Assembly: GCA_025455535.1 (NCBI GenBank)
Contig: JALOMM010000108.1
Span: 1 to 6,078 of the forward strand
DNA length: 6,078 bases
Reading direction: 5' to 3'
Source: Bacteroidales bacterium
GTDB lineage: Bacteria; Bacteroidota; Bacteroidia; Bacteroidales; VadinHA17
Every line of letters begins with the position of its first letter. Positions within the stretch are counted from its first letter, which is position 1. Both the position numbers and the translations under genes were made by a program. Shown in pieces: positions 1 to 6,078 of the stretch. Under the pieces are notes generated by a model that was not told where the DNA came from, did not search any database, and saw only the letters and a list, made by a program, of their open reading frames with translations.

Positions 1-435
1 ATAGCTCGCTCACCTCTTATCTCGCAGTATTCGTTTTATCTTCCGGCACTCCTTACGATAACTCTCCTCTTTAACCTCTTCGACAACTACAGTAAGGTTC
101 TCTATGATGCTGTCCTCGGAACGTTCCTGAAGGAGTTCCTCTTCAGGCTTATCAATTTTGCGATGATCATCCTGTTCTGGTTCGGGATCATTGACTTTGA
201 CGGATATATGCTGGGATATCTGGCATCTCAGGGCATACCTCTGATTGTCATCACATTCATCATGGTTCTGAGGAAGGAGATCTCGCTGAAATTCAAGCCC
301 GGATACATTACTCCCGAGCTTCGGAAACAGATCCTGCTGTTGTCTCTCTTCGGTACCCTGACAGGTCTGAGCGGCTATGTCCTTACCACGCTTGACAAGA
401 TGTTTATCAATCAATACCTGGGAGAGAGTCAGGTG

Positions 436-438
436 TGA
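436..438 (+). other. In-frame TGA nonsense codon in the flippase
   Basis: The codons around the site read GAG AGT CAG GTG TGA ATT TAT TCA, with the same frame and the same protein family continuing on both sides. The position is normally glycine in related flippases (from memory of the family), and GGA to TGA is a single first-base change. The stop lies just after what looks like the first helix of the C-terminal half. It therefore does not divide the protein into two natural lobes, which argues against a functional split gene. Flippase, glycosyltransferase and glyS all appear to end with TGA, so TGA works as a stop in this genome. Confidence 0.85.
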
Positions 439-474
439 ATTTATTCAATTGCATCATATTTTGCTGTCCTGATA

Positions 475-1158
475 ATGATCCCGGGAAGGTCGGTGGCCAA
501 GATATCAATCCCTTTTCTGGCAGAATTGTGGAAGAAGGAGGATCTTAAGACAGTCGACGATATCTATTTACGAAGCAGCATAAATCAATATGCGGCAGGA
601 TTACTGATTTTCATCGGTCTGATGGTTAATCTCGGCAACATCTTCCGTATCCTTCCGGAAGAGTACGGATCGAGTTATGCAGTCATAGTTCTCATCGGGC
701 TGGGTAATCTTGTAAATGTCTCGGCAGGCATCAACGGAGTCGTTCTCAGTACCTCTGCGCTTTACCGTTACCAGACCTGGCTCATGTTCATTCTTATAGG
801 ACTCTTTGTGATAGCAAGCCTCATTTTCATTCCCCTGATGGGAATCACAGGTGCAGCGGTAGCTTCATTGATATCCAATGCTATTTACAATCTTCTTTGT
901 GTAGGTGTTGTGGGGTGGAAGTACAGCCTCTGGCCTTACCGGATGAATCATCTCCGGATGACTCTTGTTGCTGCCGTTGCCTTCGTTGCAGGGACTCTGG
1001 TGCCTGAGATGCCGCTGTTGCCTGACCTGATGCTGAGGAGCGCCCTGGTAACTTTCATTTTTACTGCAGGACTTTATCTTTTAAAGCTTTCAGATGACAT
1101 GAACAAAATGGTGGATGTCATCCTTGATGTGATCAGAAAAGGGTTCCGTCAGAGCTGA
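475..1158 (+). CDS. 3' fragment of the flippase, possible reinitiation product (227 aa)
   Basis: This is the part of the flippase downstream of the nonsense codon that has its own ATG, 12 codons after the stop and in the same frame. A gene caller would report it as a separate gene. It holds about seven hydrophobic segments and the short basic C-terminal tail. It has no visible ribosome-binding site, and the ATG falls inside a transmembrane stretch (YFAVLIMIPG), so it is very unlikely to be a natural start. A product, if made, would lack the whole N-terminal lobe and should not transport by itself. Best read as the remnant of the gene described at 1-1158. Confidence 0.4.
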   Translation: MIPGRSVAKISIPFLAELWKKEDLKTVDDIYLRSSINQYAAGLLIFIGLMVNLGNIFRILPEEYGSSYAVIVLIGLGNLVNVSAGINGVVLSTSALYRYQTWLMFILIGLFVIASLIFIPLMGITGAAVASLISNAIYNLLCVGVVGWKYSLWPYRMNHLRMTLVAAVAFVAGTLVPEMPLLPDLMLRSALVTFIFTAGLYLLKLSDDMNKMVDVILDVIRKGFRQS

Positions 1159-2456
1159 TTAACAGTTGGTTTATCTAGTGAATTCAGCAGGCCGGAAAGA
1201 TGGCCGGTGAGTGCTCTTCGCGAATATTCAAGGTGATGTCCGCTGCGCCGTACAGGTATTCCCCCGGCAACTTTCAGAATAAATTCCTTAATGCCCTCAG
1301 CATCGTTGTAGTCATAGAGTCCCTGGTAACCACATTTTACAAGAAGCTGTGCCGCATCTCCGTCTGCCGGTCCAAGGAACAGCAAAGGTTTTTCAGTTGC
1401 GAGGTATTCAAATATTTTGCCTGTCAGTATCGCCCTGTTAGAGGGGTGATCAGGGATGACAAGCAGGAGCATGGATGTGCTCATTATCTGTCTAATGGCT
1501 TCCGGATGCTCGCAGTATTTAATGAATTCTGTAGTGCCGTTCTCTTCATCAGGCGGGAACAGTGCCCGGATTTCATCAGGGACGCTGCCAACGAATCTCA
1601 GATTCACTGCAAGTCCGCTCTTCCTGATCTCATTTACAGCCACGATAAAGCTGTTAACAGGATATGAAGGCGATAATGTGCCGACATATGTTATTGTAAA
1701 TATCTCAGGAACAGAAGGAACTATCCCCTCAAAATCCTCCTCGTCATATCCGTTTGGCAGGATGAAAATCTTTTCCCTGACTGCGTCAACCTTGCTTTCA
1801 AGCATGGAAGCCAGTGTCTGGCCAACAGTCATGACAGCATCGGACTTTGTCAGGACACTCTTCTCCATCGCATTATCTGCCATTCTGGCAATGAATGAAG
1901 GGTTGAACATGTCATAATAATAGATGTCTGTCCAAGGGTCTCTGAGATCGGCTACCCATTTGATGGCAGGGAATCTCCTTTTCAGTCTGCGACCTATGAG
2001 CTGGGTCGAATGAGGCGGGCTGGTGGTGATTATGAACCGGATATTCTCTTCCCTGATCAGGGCACGGGCTTTTCTGAATGCATATCTGTTCCATCCCCTG
2101 CGGGGGTCGGGAATAAAGAAGTTACCCCTGATAAAGCGGCTGATGCGACCCTTCAGGCTCCTGTCTGCGCCGGCTGCGAAGCCGGCATGAGGTATTTTTG
2201 ACTGGTCCCTGTCATAAAGGGCGAAGAAGTTGGTGGCTTTGGTTCTGTGTATCTCGACATCAAGAGGTATCTCACCGTAGAGGGAAGGATCTCTTGACGG
2301 ATAGGCGGCATATTCGGGCTTAACGGTAAGAATAACAGGTATCCATCCTGATGATGGAAGATACTTGGTGAATTTAAGCCATCGCTGTACCCCGGCGCCC
2401 CCGCTGGGGGGCCAGTAGTATGTGATAATCAGCACTTTCTCAGGCGCCGGTCTCAT
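1149..2456 (-). CDS. Glycosyltransferase, GT4-like (GT-B fold), 435 aa
   Basis: Probable cytoplasmic, nucleotide-sugar-dependent glycosyltransferase for cell-surface glycans; donor and acceptor cannot be named. The N-terminal Rossmann half opens with VLIITYYWPPSGGAGVQR (residues 8-25), characteristic of a Bacteroidetes GT4-like group, followed by TTSPPHSTQLIG (144-155) and DLRDPWTD (170-177). The hinge and C-terminal half show LPNGYDEEDF (233-242), YVGTL (257-261), FVGSVP (288-293) and GKIFEYLATEKPLL (346-359). Glu350 of FEYLA fits the second glutamate of the GT4 E-x7-E motif, while the position of the first is Ala342. The ATG at 2456 is chosen because the conserved block starts at residue 8. 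The start lies one base after the glyS stop (TGA-G-ATG) with no room for a promoter, so it is probably co-transcribed and translationally coupled with glyS. Its last 10 bp overlap the flippase end on the other strand. The family is fairly sure, the sugar unknown. Confidence 0.88.
   Translation of the reverse strand: MRPAPEKVLIITYYWPPSGGAGVQRWLKFTKYLPSSGWIPVILTVKPEYAAYPSRDPSLYGEIPLDVEIHRTKATNFFALYDRDQSKIPHAGFAAGADRSLKGRISRFIRGNFFIPDPRRGWNRYAFRKARALIREENIRFIITTSPPHSTQLIGRRLKRRFPAIKWVADLRDPWTDIYYYDMFNPSFIARMADNAMEKSVLTKSDAVMTVGQTLASMLESKVDAVREKIFILPNGYDEEDFEGIVPSVPEIFTITYVGTLSPSYPVNSFIVAVNEIRKSGLAVNLRFVGSVPDEIRALFPPDEENGTTEFIKYCEHPEAIRQIMSTSMLLLVIPDHPSNRAILTGKIFEYLATEKPLLFLGPADGDAAQLLVKCGYQGLYDYNDAEGIKEFILKVAGGIPVRRSGHHLEYSRRALTGHLSGLLNSLDKPTVNQL
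2169..2186. repeat. Perfect 7-bp stem-loop inside the glycosyltransferase gene
   Basis: On the plus strand, GCCGGCT (2169-2175) and AGCCGGC (2180-2186) are exact inverted arms around the four bases GCGA. In the glycosyltransferase mRNA (minus strand) the loop is TCGC, at the codons for AGFAAGA (residues 91-97). It is not followed by a T-run, so it is not a terminator. It may simply reflect repeated Ala/Gly codons. Confidence 0.35.
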
Positions 2457-2457
2457 C

Positions 2458-4008
2458 TCAAAGTTTCTTTAGCTGCCCCCGAAGGCTCACCTTGTCTGCA
2501 ATTATTGCCCTTAGATTTGATACAGGCACCCGCTCCTGAAGCATAGTGTCCCTGTACCTTATTGTGACTGTCTCGTCCTCTGCCGTCTGATAGTCAATTG
2601 TAATGCAGTAAGGGGTACCGATGGCATCCTGACGCCGGTAACGCTTCCCGATAGAGTCCTTTTCATCATACTGGCAGTTGAAGTCGAACTTAAGCTCGTC
2701 TATAATCTTTCGGGAGATGTCGGGGAGGTTATCCTTACGCACCAGTGGCAGTACCGCCAGTTTCACCGGCGCAAGCACTGACGGAAGTCTCAGCACCACC
2801 CTGCTGTCAGGCACGCCGTCTTCCTTAGTGAGATCCTCCTCATAGTATGAGGCGGCAATCACCTGGAGGAACATGCGGTCAACACCGATGGATGTCTCAA
2901 CAACATACGGGATGTATGACTCATTCTTCTCAGGATCAAAGTACTGCATCTTTTTGCCGCTGTACTCCTGATGCTGTCTGAGATCGAAATCGGTACGTGA
3001 GTGAATACCCTCAACCTCCTTGAATCCGAACGGGAATTTGTATTCTATGTCTGCGGCTGCATTGGCATAGTGTGCAAGCTTGTCATGATCATGGAACCGG
3101 TAATTGTCATCGCCGAAGCCTAATGCCCGGTGCCATTTCATTCTCGCCTCTTTCCAGTGGTTGTACCATTCGAGCTCTGTGCCAGGCTTGACGAAGAATT
3201 GCATCTCCATCTGCTCAAACTCGCGCATGCGGAAGATAAACTGCCTTGCCACGATCTCATTTCTGAAGGCCTTGCCTATCTGGGCAATACCGAACGGCAA
3301 CCTCATACGGCCCGTCTTCTGCACGTTCAGAAAATTGACGAATATCCCCTGGGCGGTCTCAGGCCTGAGGAAGATCTTCATGGCGCCGTCAGAGGTCGAT
3401 CCTATCTCAGTGGAGAACATCAGGTTGAACTGCCTTACATCTGTCCAGTTCCTGGTGCCTGACACAGGGCAGACAATCTCGTTGTCAAGTATGATCTGCT
3501 TCAGCTCGGTGAGATTGCCTTCAGTCAGTGCAGCGACGAACCTCCTGTTAAGGTTGTCGTACTTCTCCCTTGTCTCCACAATCCTCGGGTTTGTTGACCT
3601 GAAGAGTGCTTCATCAAACTTATCCCCGAACCGTGCTCTGGCCTTCTCAACCTCCTTCTCAATCTTTTCCTCAAACTTAGCCAGCTGATCCTCGATCAAC
3701 ACGTCAGCCCGGTATCTTTTCTTACTGTCCCTGTTGTCAATAAGCGGATCATTGAATGCGTCGACGTGACCCGAAGCCTTCCATGTTGTCGGGTGCATGA
3801 AGATTGCGGAATCAAGCCCCACAATATTTTCGTTAAGCAGGACCATGCTGTCCCACCAGTATTTCTTGATATTGTTTTTCAGTTCAACCCCGTACTGCCC
3901 GTAGTCATACACAGCTCCGAGGCCGTCATATATTTCACTTGAGGGAAAAACGTATCCGTACTCCTTGCAATGAGACACTAACTTTTTAAAGATATCTTCC
4001 TGAGCCAT
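2458..4008 (-). CDS. glyS: Glycine--tRNA ligase, single-chain class II (eukaryote/archaea-like alpha2 type), 516 aa
   Basis: Cytoplasmic enzyme that joins glycine to tRNA-Gly using ATP; a homodimer in this family, unlike the alpha2-beta2 GlyQ/GlyS of E. coli. Residues from the chosen start: the motif 1 region GLGAVYDYGQYGVELK (29-44); FMHPTTWKASGHVDAF (70-85), typical of GlyRS; the insertion with a charged helix (about 105-170); motif 2 with RPETAQG (215-221) and GKAFRNEI (245-252); the acidic EFEQMEMQFF (263-272); motif 3 with ETSIGVDR (371-378); and the C-terminal anticodon-binding domain (about 412-510), including APVKLAVLPLV and the RYRRQDAIGTPYC region. The ATG at 4008 is preferred over an in-frame ATG at 4092. 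Homologues start MAQEDIFKKL, and the upstream 28 codons cover the promoter and intrude on nadB. The gene is intact with all catalytic motifs and heads a probable two-gene operon with the glycosyltransferase. Confidence 0.96.
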   Translation of the reverse strand: MAQEDIFKKLVSHCKEYGYVFPSSEIYDGLGAVYDYGQYGVELKNNIKKYWWDSMVLLNENIVGLDSAIFMHPTTWKASGHVDAFNDPLIDNRDSKKRYRADVLIEDQLAKFEEKIEKEVEKARARFGDKFDEALFRSTNPRIVETREKYDNLNRRFVAALTEGNLTELKQIILDNEIVCPVSGTRNWTDVRQFNLMFSTEIGSTSDGAMKIFLRPETAQGIFVNFLNVQKTGRMRLPFGIAQIGKAFRNEIVARQFIFRMREFEQMEMQFFVKPGTELEWYNHWKEARMKWHRALGFGDDNYRFHDHDKLAHYANAAADIEYKFPFGFKEVEGIHSRTDFDLRQHQEYSGKKMQYFDPEKNESYIPYVVETSIGVDRMFLQVIAASYYEEDLTKEDGVPDSRVVLRLPSVLAPVKLAVLPLVRKDNLPDISRKIIDELKFDFNCQYDEKDSIGKRYRRQDAIGTPYCITIDYQTAEDETVTIRYRDTMLQERVPVSNLRAIIADKVSLRGQLKKL

Positions 4009-4038
4009 CCTGATTTTAGGTTCTTCGTAACGACCGGG

Positions 4039-4070
4039 CAAAAGTATATCAAAATCCGCTGTTTTACAAT
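4039..4070 (-). promoter_or_regulatory. Predicted glyS promoter, Bacteroidetes type
   Basis: On the minus strand a -33-like ATTG (4070-4067) is followed, after a 20-base spacer, by TACTTTTG (4046-4039), a full match to the Bacteroidetes -7 consensus TAnnTTTG. Transcription should begin near 4031-4034, giving a leader of roughly 25 bases to the ATG at 4008. No clear Shine-Dalgarno sequence precedes that ATG (upstream sequence CCTAAAATCAGG), as is normal in this phylum. It would drive glyS and the glycosyltransferase behind it. The sequence match is seen; the activity is inferred. Confidence 0.65.
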
Positions 4071-4096
4071 CTGCATGGATGTCTGAAATCAATTTG

Positions 4097-4104
4097 TATC
4101 TTTG
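4097..4104 (+). promoter_or_regulatory. Predicted nadB promoter -7 box
   Basis: TATCTTTG matches the Bacteroidetes TAnnTTTG box. Transcription would start near 4109-4112, leaving a leader of about 20 bases before the ATG at 4130. No good TTTG -33 element sits 19-21 bases upstream, so this promoter looks weaker or activator-dependent compared with the divergent glyS promoter. It would serve nadB and probably the CPBP gene behind it. Confidence 0.5.
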
Positions 4105-4114
4105 TTTTCCACCG

Positions 4115-4129
4115 CTGAAATTACTTCAG
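4115..4129. repeat. Short inverted repeat in the nadB leader
   Basis: CTGAA (4115-4119) and TTCAG (4125-4129) are perfect 5-base arms around ATTAC, directly against the nadB ATG and downstream of the predicted transcription start. It could be a small operator or a weak leader hairpin, but arms this short arise easily by chance. No known NAD regulator site is recognised. Confidence 0.25.
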
Positions 4130-5707
4130 ATGAAGGTTAGATGTGATTTTCTTGTTATTGGTTCCGGTATTGCCGGACTCACTTTTGCACTTAAGGCGGC
4201 AGCTCATGGCAGGGTATGTGTGGTGACGAAGGCGGGCCTGGCTGATACCAATACCAATTATGCCCAGGGTGGAATAGCAACGGTAATGTATCCGCCTGAT
4301 AACTTTGATAAGCATGTCAGGGATACCATGATCGCCGGTGCGGGATACTGCAAGGAAGAGGTTGTGAGGATGGTCGTCAGCGAAGCCCCTGAAAGGATCA
4401 GGGAGCTCATTGAGATGGGAGTGGAGTTTGACAGGAAAGATGACGGCAGCCTCGAAATGGCTATGGAGGGAGGCCATACCGAGCACCGTATACTTCATCA
4501 TAAGGACTCGACCGGGGCTGAGGTGCAGAGAGTGCTTATCAGCAAGGTCAGGGAGCACAAAAACATAGAGATATACGAGAATCATTTTGCCATAGACCTG
4601 CTTACGCAGCACAACCTGGGTGAGTATGTGACCAGGGAGTGGAAGGATATCAGGTGCTTCGGTGCGTATGTGGCTGACTTAAATGACAATAAGGTAAAGA
4701 CCTTCCTTGCAAAGACAACGATTCTGGCAACAGGAGGACTGGGTAATATATACCTTACAACGACAAATCCCGAGGTAGCAACCGGCGACGGCGTTGCAAT
4801 GGTGCACCGTGCCAACGGCATCATTGAAAACATGGAGTTCATCCAGTTTCATCCTACATCGCTGTATAACCCGAATGAAAGGCCATCTTTCCTGATCACC
4901 GAAGCGATGAGAGGGTTCGGAGGAGAACTGCGCAACAGTGCAGGCCAGAAGTTCATGCACAGGTATCATGTGAGGGGGTCTCTTGCTCCGCGTGATGTTG
5001 TTGCCAGGGCAATAGACCATGAGATGAAGCTCAGGGGTGACGACTTCGTATATCTTGACTGCACTCATCTCAGGGCTGAAGAACTCAAATCCCATTTTCC
5101 CCATATCTATGAGAAATGTCTTTCTCTTGATATTGATTTTACAAGGCAGATGATACCCGTTGTGCCTGCAGCTCATTACTCATGCGGCGGAGTAAAGATT
5201 GACATGAACGGAAGGAGCTCCATCGACCGTCTGTATGCTGTCGGAGAGGTCTCCTCAACGGGACTGCACGGAGCAAACAGGCTGGCATCCAACTCTCTCA
5301 TAGAGGCTGCAGTGTACGCTCACAGGGCCTCTGAAGATGCCTCAGTCCGTATCTCAGACCTGACTTTCGAGGAGAAGATACCCGAATGGAACTATCATGG
5401 CACCACCCATCTTGAGGAGATGGTACTTGTTACACAGAATTACCGTGAGATGCAGATGATAATGAGCAACTATGTCGGTATAGTAAGGTCTGACCTGAGG
5501 CTGGCGAGGGCAAAGACAAGGCTGGAGATAATTTACCAGGAGACGGAGGATCTCTACCGCAGATCAACTCTCTCAAGGAAACTTATAGAATTACGTAATC
5601 TTATAGCAGCCGGTTACCTTGTGATAAAAATGGCACAGAACCGTCAGGAGAGCCTTGGACTTCATTACTCAATCGATTATCCGGCCAGGCCCGGTTCAGA
5701 GTTTTAG
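4130..5707 (+). CDS. nadB: L-aspartate oxidase, 525 aa
   Basis: FAD-dependent cytoplasmic enzyme that oxidises L-aspartate to iminoaspartate, which NadA condenses with dihydroxyacetone phosphate to quinolinate in de novo NAD synthesis. Residues from the chosen start: dinucleotide-binding GSGIAGL (11-17); TNYAQGGIA (42-50); HHKDSTGAEVQ (123-133); ILATGGLGNIY (198-208); MEFIQFHPTSL (235-245); ITEAMRGFGGELRN (256-269); SLAPRDVVARAI (284-295), with the arginine of the dicarboxylate site; PAAHYSCGGV (346-355), with the active-site histidine region; and GEVSSTGLHGANRLASNSL (372-390). The C-terminal helical domain ends with ESLGLHYSIDYP (507-518). The glutamate and motifs separate NadB from SdhA/FrdA, and the length fits NadB. 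The ATG at 4130 is preferred over one at 4079, which would lie upstream of the -7 box and add a hydrophobic tail not expected in the family. nadA and nadC are not beside it here. Confidence 0.95.
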   Translation: MKVRCDFLVIGSGIAGLTFALKAAAHGRVCVVTKAGLADTNTNYAQGGIATVMYPPDNFDKHVRDTMIAGAGYCKEEVVRMVVSEAPERIRELIEMGVEFDRKDDGSLEMAMEGGHTEHRILHHKDSTGAEVQRVLISKVREHKNIEIYENHFAIDLLTQHNLGEYVTREWKDIRCFGAYVADLNDNKVKTFLAKTTILATGGLGNIYLTTTNPEVATGDGVAMVHRANGIIENMEFIQFHPTSLYNPNERPSFLITEAMRGFGGELRNSAGQKFMHRYHVRGSLAPRDVVARAIDHEMKLRGDDFVYLDCTHLRAEELKSHFPHIYEKCLSLDIDFTRQMIPVVPAAHYSCGGVKIDMNGRSSIDRLYAVGEVSSTGLHGANRLASNSLIEAAVYAHRASEDASVRISDLTFEEKIPEWNYHGTTHLEEMVLVTQNYREMQMIMSNYVGIVRSDLRLARAKTRLEIIYQETEDLYRRSTLSRKLIELRNLIAAGYLVIKMAQNRQESLGLHYSIDYPARPGSEF

Positions 5708-5712
5708 AAAAT

Positions 5713-6078
5713 ATGCGAACTGATACAATCAATTACAACAACAGTCAGGGCGAAAGCGCATTCCTGACAGCTCCCTTCATTGGTAAGAATGCCTTCTGGA
5801 GGTATTTCATCGGCACCGTAACACCATTCCTGGCTTCAAATATAATTGGCGCAATTCCCCTGATTGTGGTTATGGCTGCGCATTCCGGCGCAGGAGGCCT
5901 CCCCACCAAGGGTGGGATGCCTGATTTTGCAGCCTTGGGAATTGACCTGAATCTGGGGTTCGTTCTGACAGTATTTCCCTTTATTCTGGCCTTCTTTGCA
6001 TTTGCGCTTCTGGTCAGGCCGCTGAACCAGAGAGGCTTCGGAACAGTGATAAACGGAGGAAAGGGAATCAGGTGGGGT
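5713..6078 (+). CDS. CPBP-family intramembrane metalloprotease-like protein, N-terminal part (3'-partial, 122 codons)
   Basis: The frame is open from ATG 5713 to the right edge without a stop. A polar N-terminus (about 1-28) is followed by a hydrophobic helix (about 31-56, YFIGTVTPFLASNIIGAIPL), a small-residue loop with PDFAALGIDLNLGF (70-83) and a second helix (about 81-101). It then reaches RPLNQRGFG and INGG..IRW (102-121). This resembles the N-terminus of Bacteroidetes CPBP (CAAX protease/bacteriocin-processing) membrane proteins. The diagnostic catalytic motifs (EExxxR and the later histidines) would lie downstream and cannot be checked here, so the assignment rests on the N-terminal pattern only. 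Five bases separate it from the nadB stop, so it is probably co-transcribed with nadB. Its role is unknown. Confidence 0.7.
   Translation, partial: MRTDTINYNNSQGESAFLTAPFIGKNAFWRYFIGTVTPFLASNIIGAIPLIVVMAAHSGAGGLPTKGGMPDFAALGIDLNLGFVLTVFPFILAFFAFALLVRPLNQRGFGTVINGGKGIRWG

Larger units (their letters stand above)
1..1158 (+). pseudogene. Polysaccharide/oligosaccharide flippase (MOP superfamily, PST/Wzx-like), 5'-partial and interrupted by in-frame TGA
   Basis: Reading frame 1 is open from the left edge to the TGA at 1156-1158, except for a TGA at codon 146 (436-438). Both sides match one protein, a Bacteroidetes-type lipid-linked oligosaccharide flippase of the inner membrane, which moves undecaprenyl-linked glycan units outward for O-antigen, capsule or exopolysaccharide assembly. 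Hydrophobic segments lie near window codons 47-65, 68-91, 110-130, 147-160, 194-215, 226-250, 258-279, 281-303, 317-335 and 341-361. Family-like stretches are LDKMFINQYLG (131-141), the IYSIASYF and IPGRSVAKIS region (147-169), and GITGAAVASLIS (281-292). Relatives are roughly 480-500 residues, so about 100 N-terminal residues should lie left of the window. Homologues read G-I-Y where this gene has stop-I-Y, so one GGA-to-TGA change explains the break. No frameshift is needed. The substrate cannot be told from sequence. Confidence 0.85.

Noticed and set aside
10..414. 134-aa open frame on the minus strand opposite the flippase
   Set aside because: The plus-strand frame here encodes recognisable transmembrane flippase sequence; the minus-strand product is a polar, charge-rich peptide with no recognisable motif, as expected of an antisense shadow.
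436..438. UGA reassigned to glycine (as in SR1/Gracilibacteria) or to another amino acid
   Set aside because: TGA appears to be the natural stop of the flippase, the glycosyltransferase and glyS, and no other internal TGA interrupts any gene. The families and promoter boxes indicate Bacteroidetes, which use the standard bacterial code.
436..438. Selenocysteine insertion at the TGA
   Set aside because: Flippases have no selenocysteine at this loop, the expected residue is glycine, and I see no convincing SECIS-like hairpin directly after the codon.
1187..1209. GGCCGG-like repeat near the 3' end of the glycosyltransferase as a terminator
   Set aside because: Only about four bases can pair and no T-run follows on either strand; it also lies within coding sequence.
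3104..3688. 194-aa plus-strand open frame, and a 110-aa one at 3130-3462
   Set aside because: Both lie entirely within glyS on the opposite strand, where the GlyRS catalytic motifs are intact. They show no family features and are antisense shadows.
4009..4092. N-terminal extension of glyS from ATG 4092 (28 extra residues)
   Set aside because: It would contain the predicted promoter and overlap the divergent gene; GlyRS homologues begin at the MAQEDIF methionine at 4008.
4079..4129. N-terminal extension of nadB from ATG 4079 (17 extra residues)
   Set aside because: This start lies upstream of the TATCTTTG box, and NadB proteins begin a few residues before the GSGIAGL motif, matching ATG 4130.
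4582..5176. Minus-strand open frames opposite nadB
   Set aside because: They are fully overlapped by NadB, whose motifs are conserved along the whole length; no independent gene signal.

Overview
The window looks like ordinary chromosomal DNA from a Bacteroidetes bacterium, probably Bacteroidales-like. Three things point there: protein families typical of that phylum (single-chain eukaryote-like glycyl-tRNA synthetase, NadB, a CPBP-type membrane protein and a GT4-like glycosyltransferase); TAnnTTTG promoter -7 boxes; and gene starts without a clear Shine-Dalgarno sequence. The phylum is an inference from these features, not from a database match.

Layout. (1) Bases 1-1158, plus strand: the C-terminal ~385 codons of a polysaccharide (O-antigen/capsule type) flippase whose start lies left of the window. 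It is interrupted by an in-frame TGA at 436-438, where the family normally has glycine (GGA to TGA, one base). (2) Bases 1149-2456, minus strand: a GT4-like glycosyltransferase whose 3' end overlaps the flippase 3' end by 10 bp, tail to tail. (3) Bases 2458-4008, minus strand: glycyl-tRNA synthetase (glyS), one base upstream of the glycosyltransferase and so probably its operon leader. (4) Bases 4009-4129: a 121-bp divergent promoter region with a well-formed Bacteroidetes promoter for glyS and a -7 box for nadB. (5) Bases 4130-5707, plus strand: L-aspartate oxidase (nadB). (6) Bases 5713-6078, plus strand: the N-terminal part of a CPBP-family membrane protein, running off the right edge.

Functionally the window mixes two housekeeping activities (charging of tRNA-Gly, first step of de novo NAD synthesis) with two probable cell-surface glycan genes (flippase, glycosyltransferase) and one membrane protein. 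No mobile element, CRISPR array, tRNA/rRNA gene or phage signature is visible. I do not see an undescribed multi-gene system. The most notable point is the nonsense codon in the flippase, which is a real pseudogenising mutation, a strain polymorphism or a sequence error. Code reassignment is unlikely, because three genes in the window (flippase, glycosyltransferase, glyS) appear to use TGA as their normal stop.
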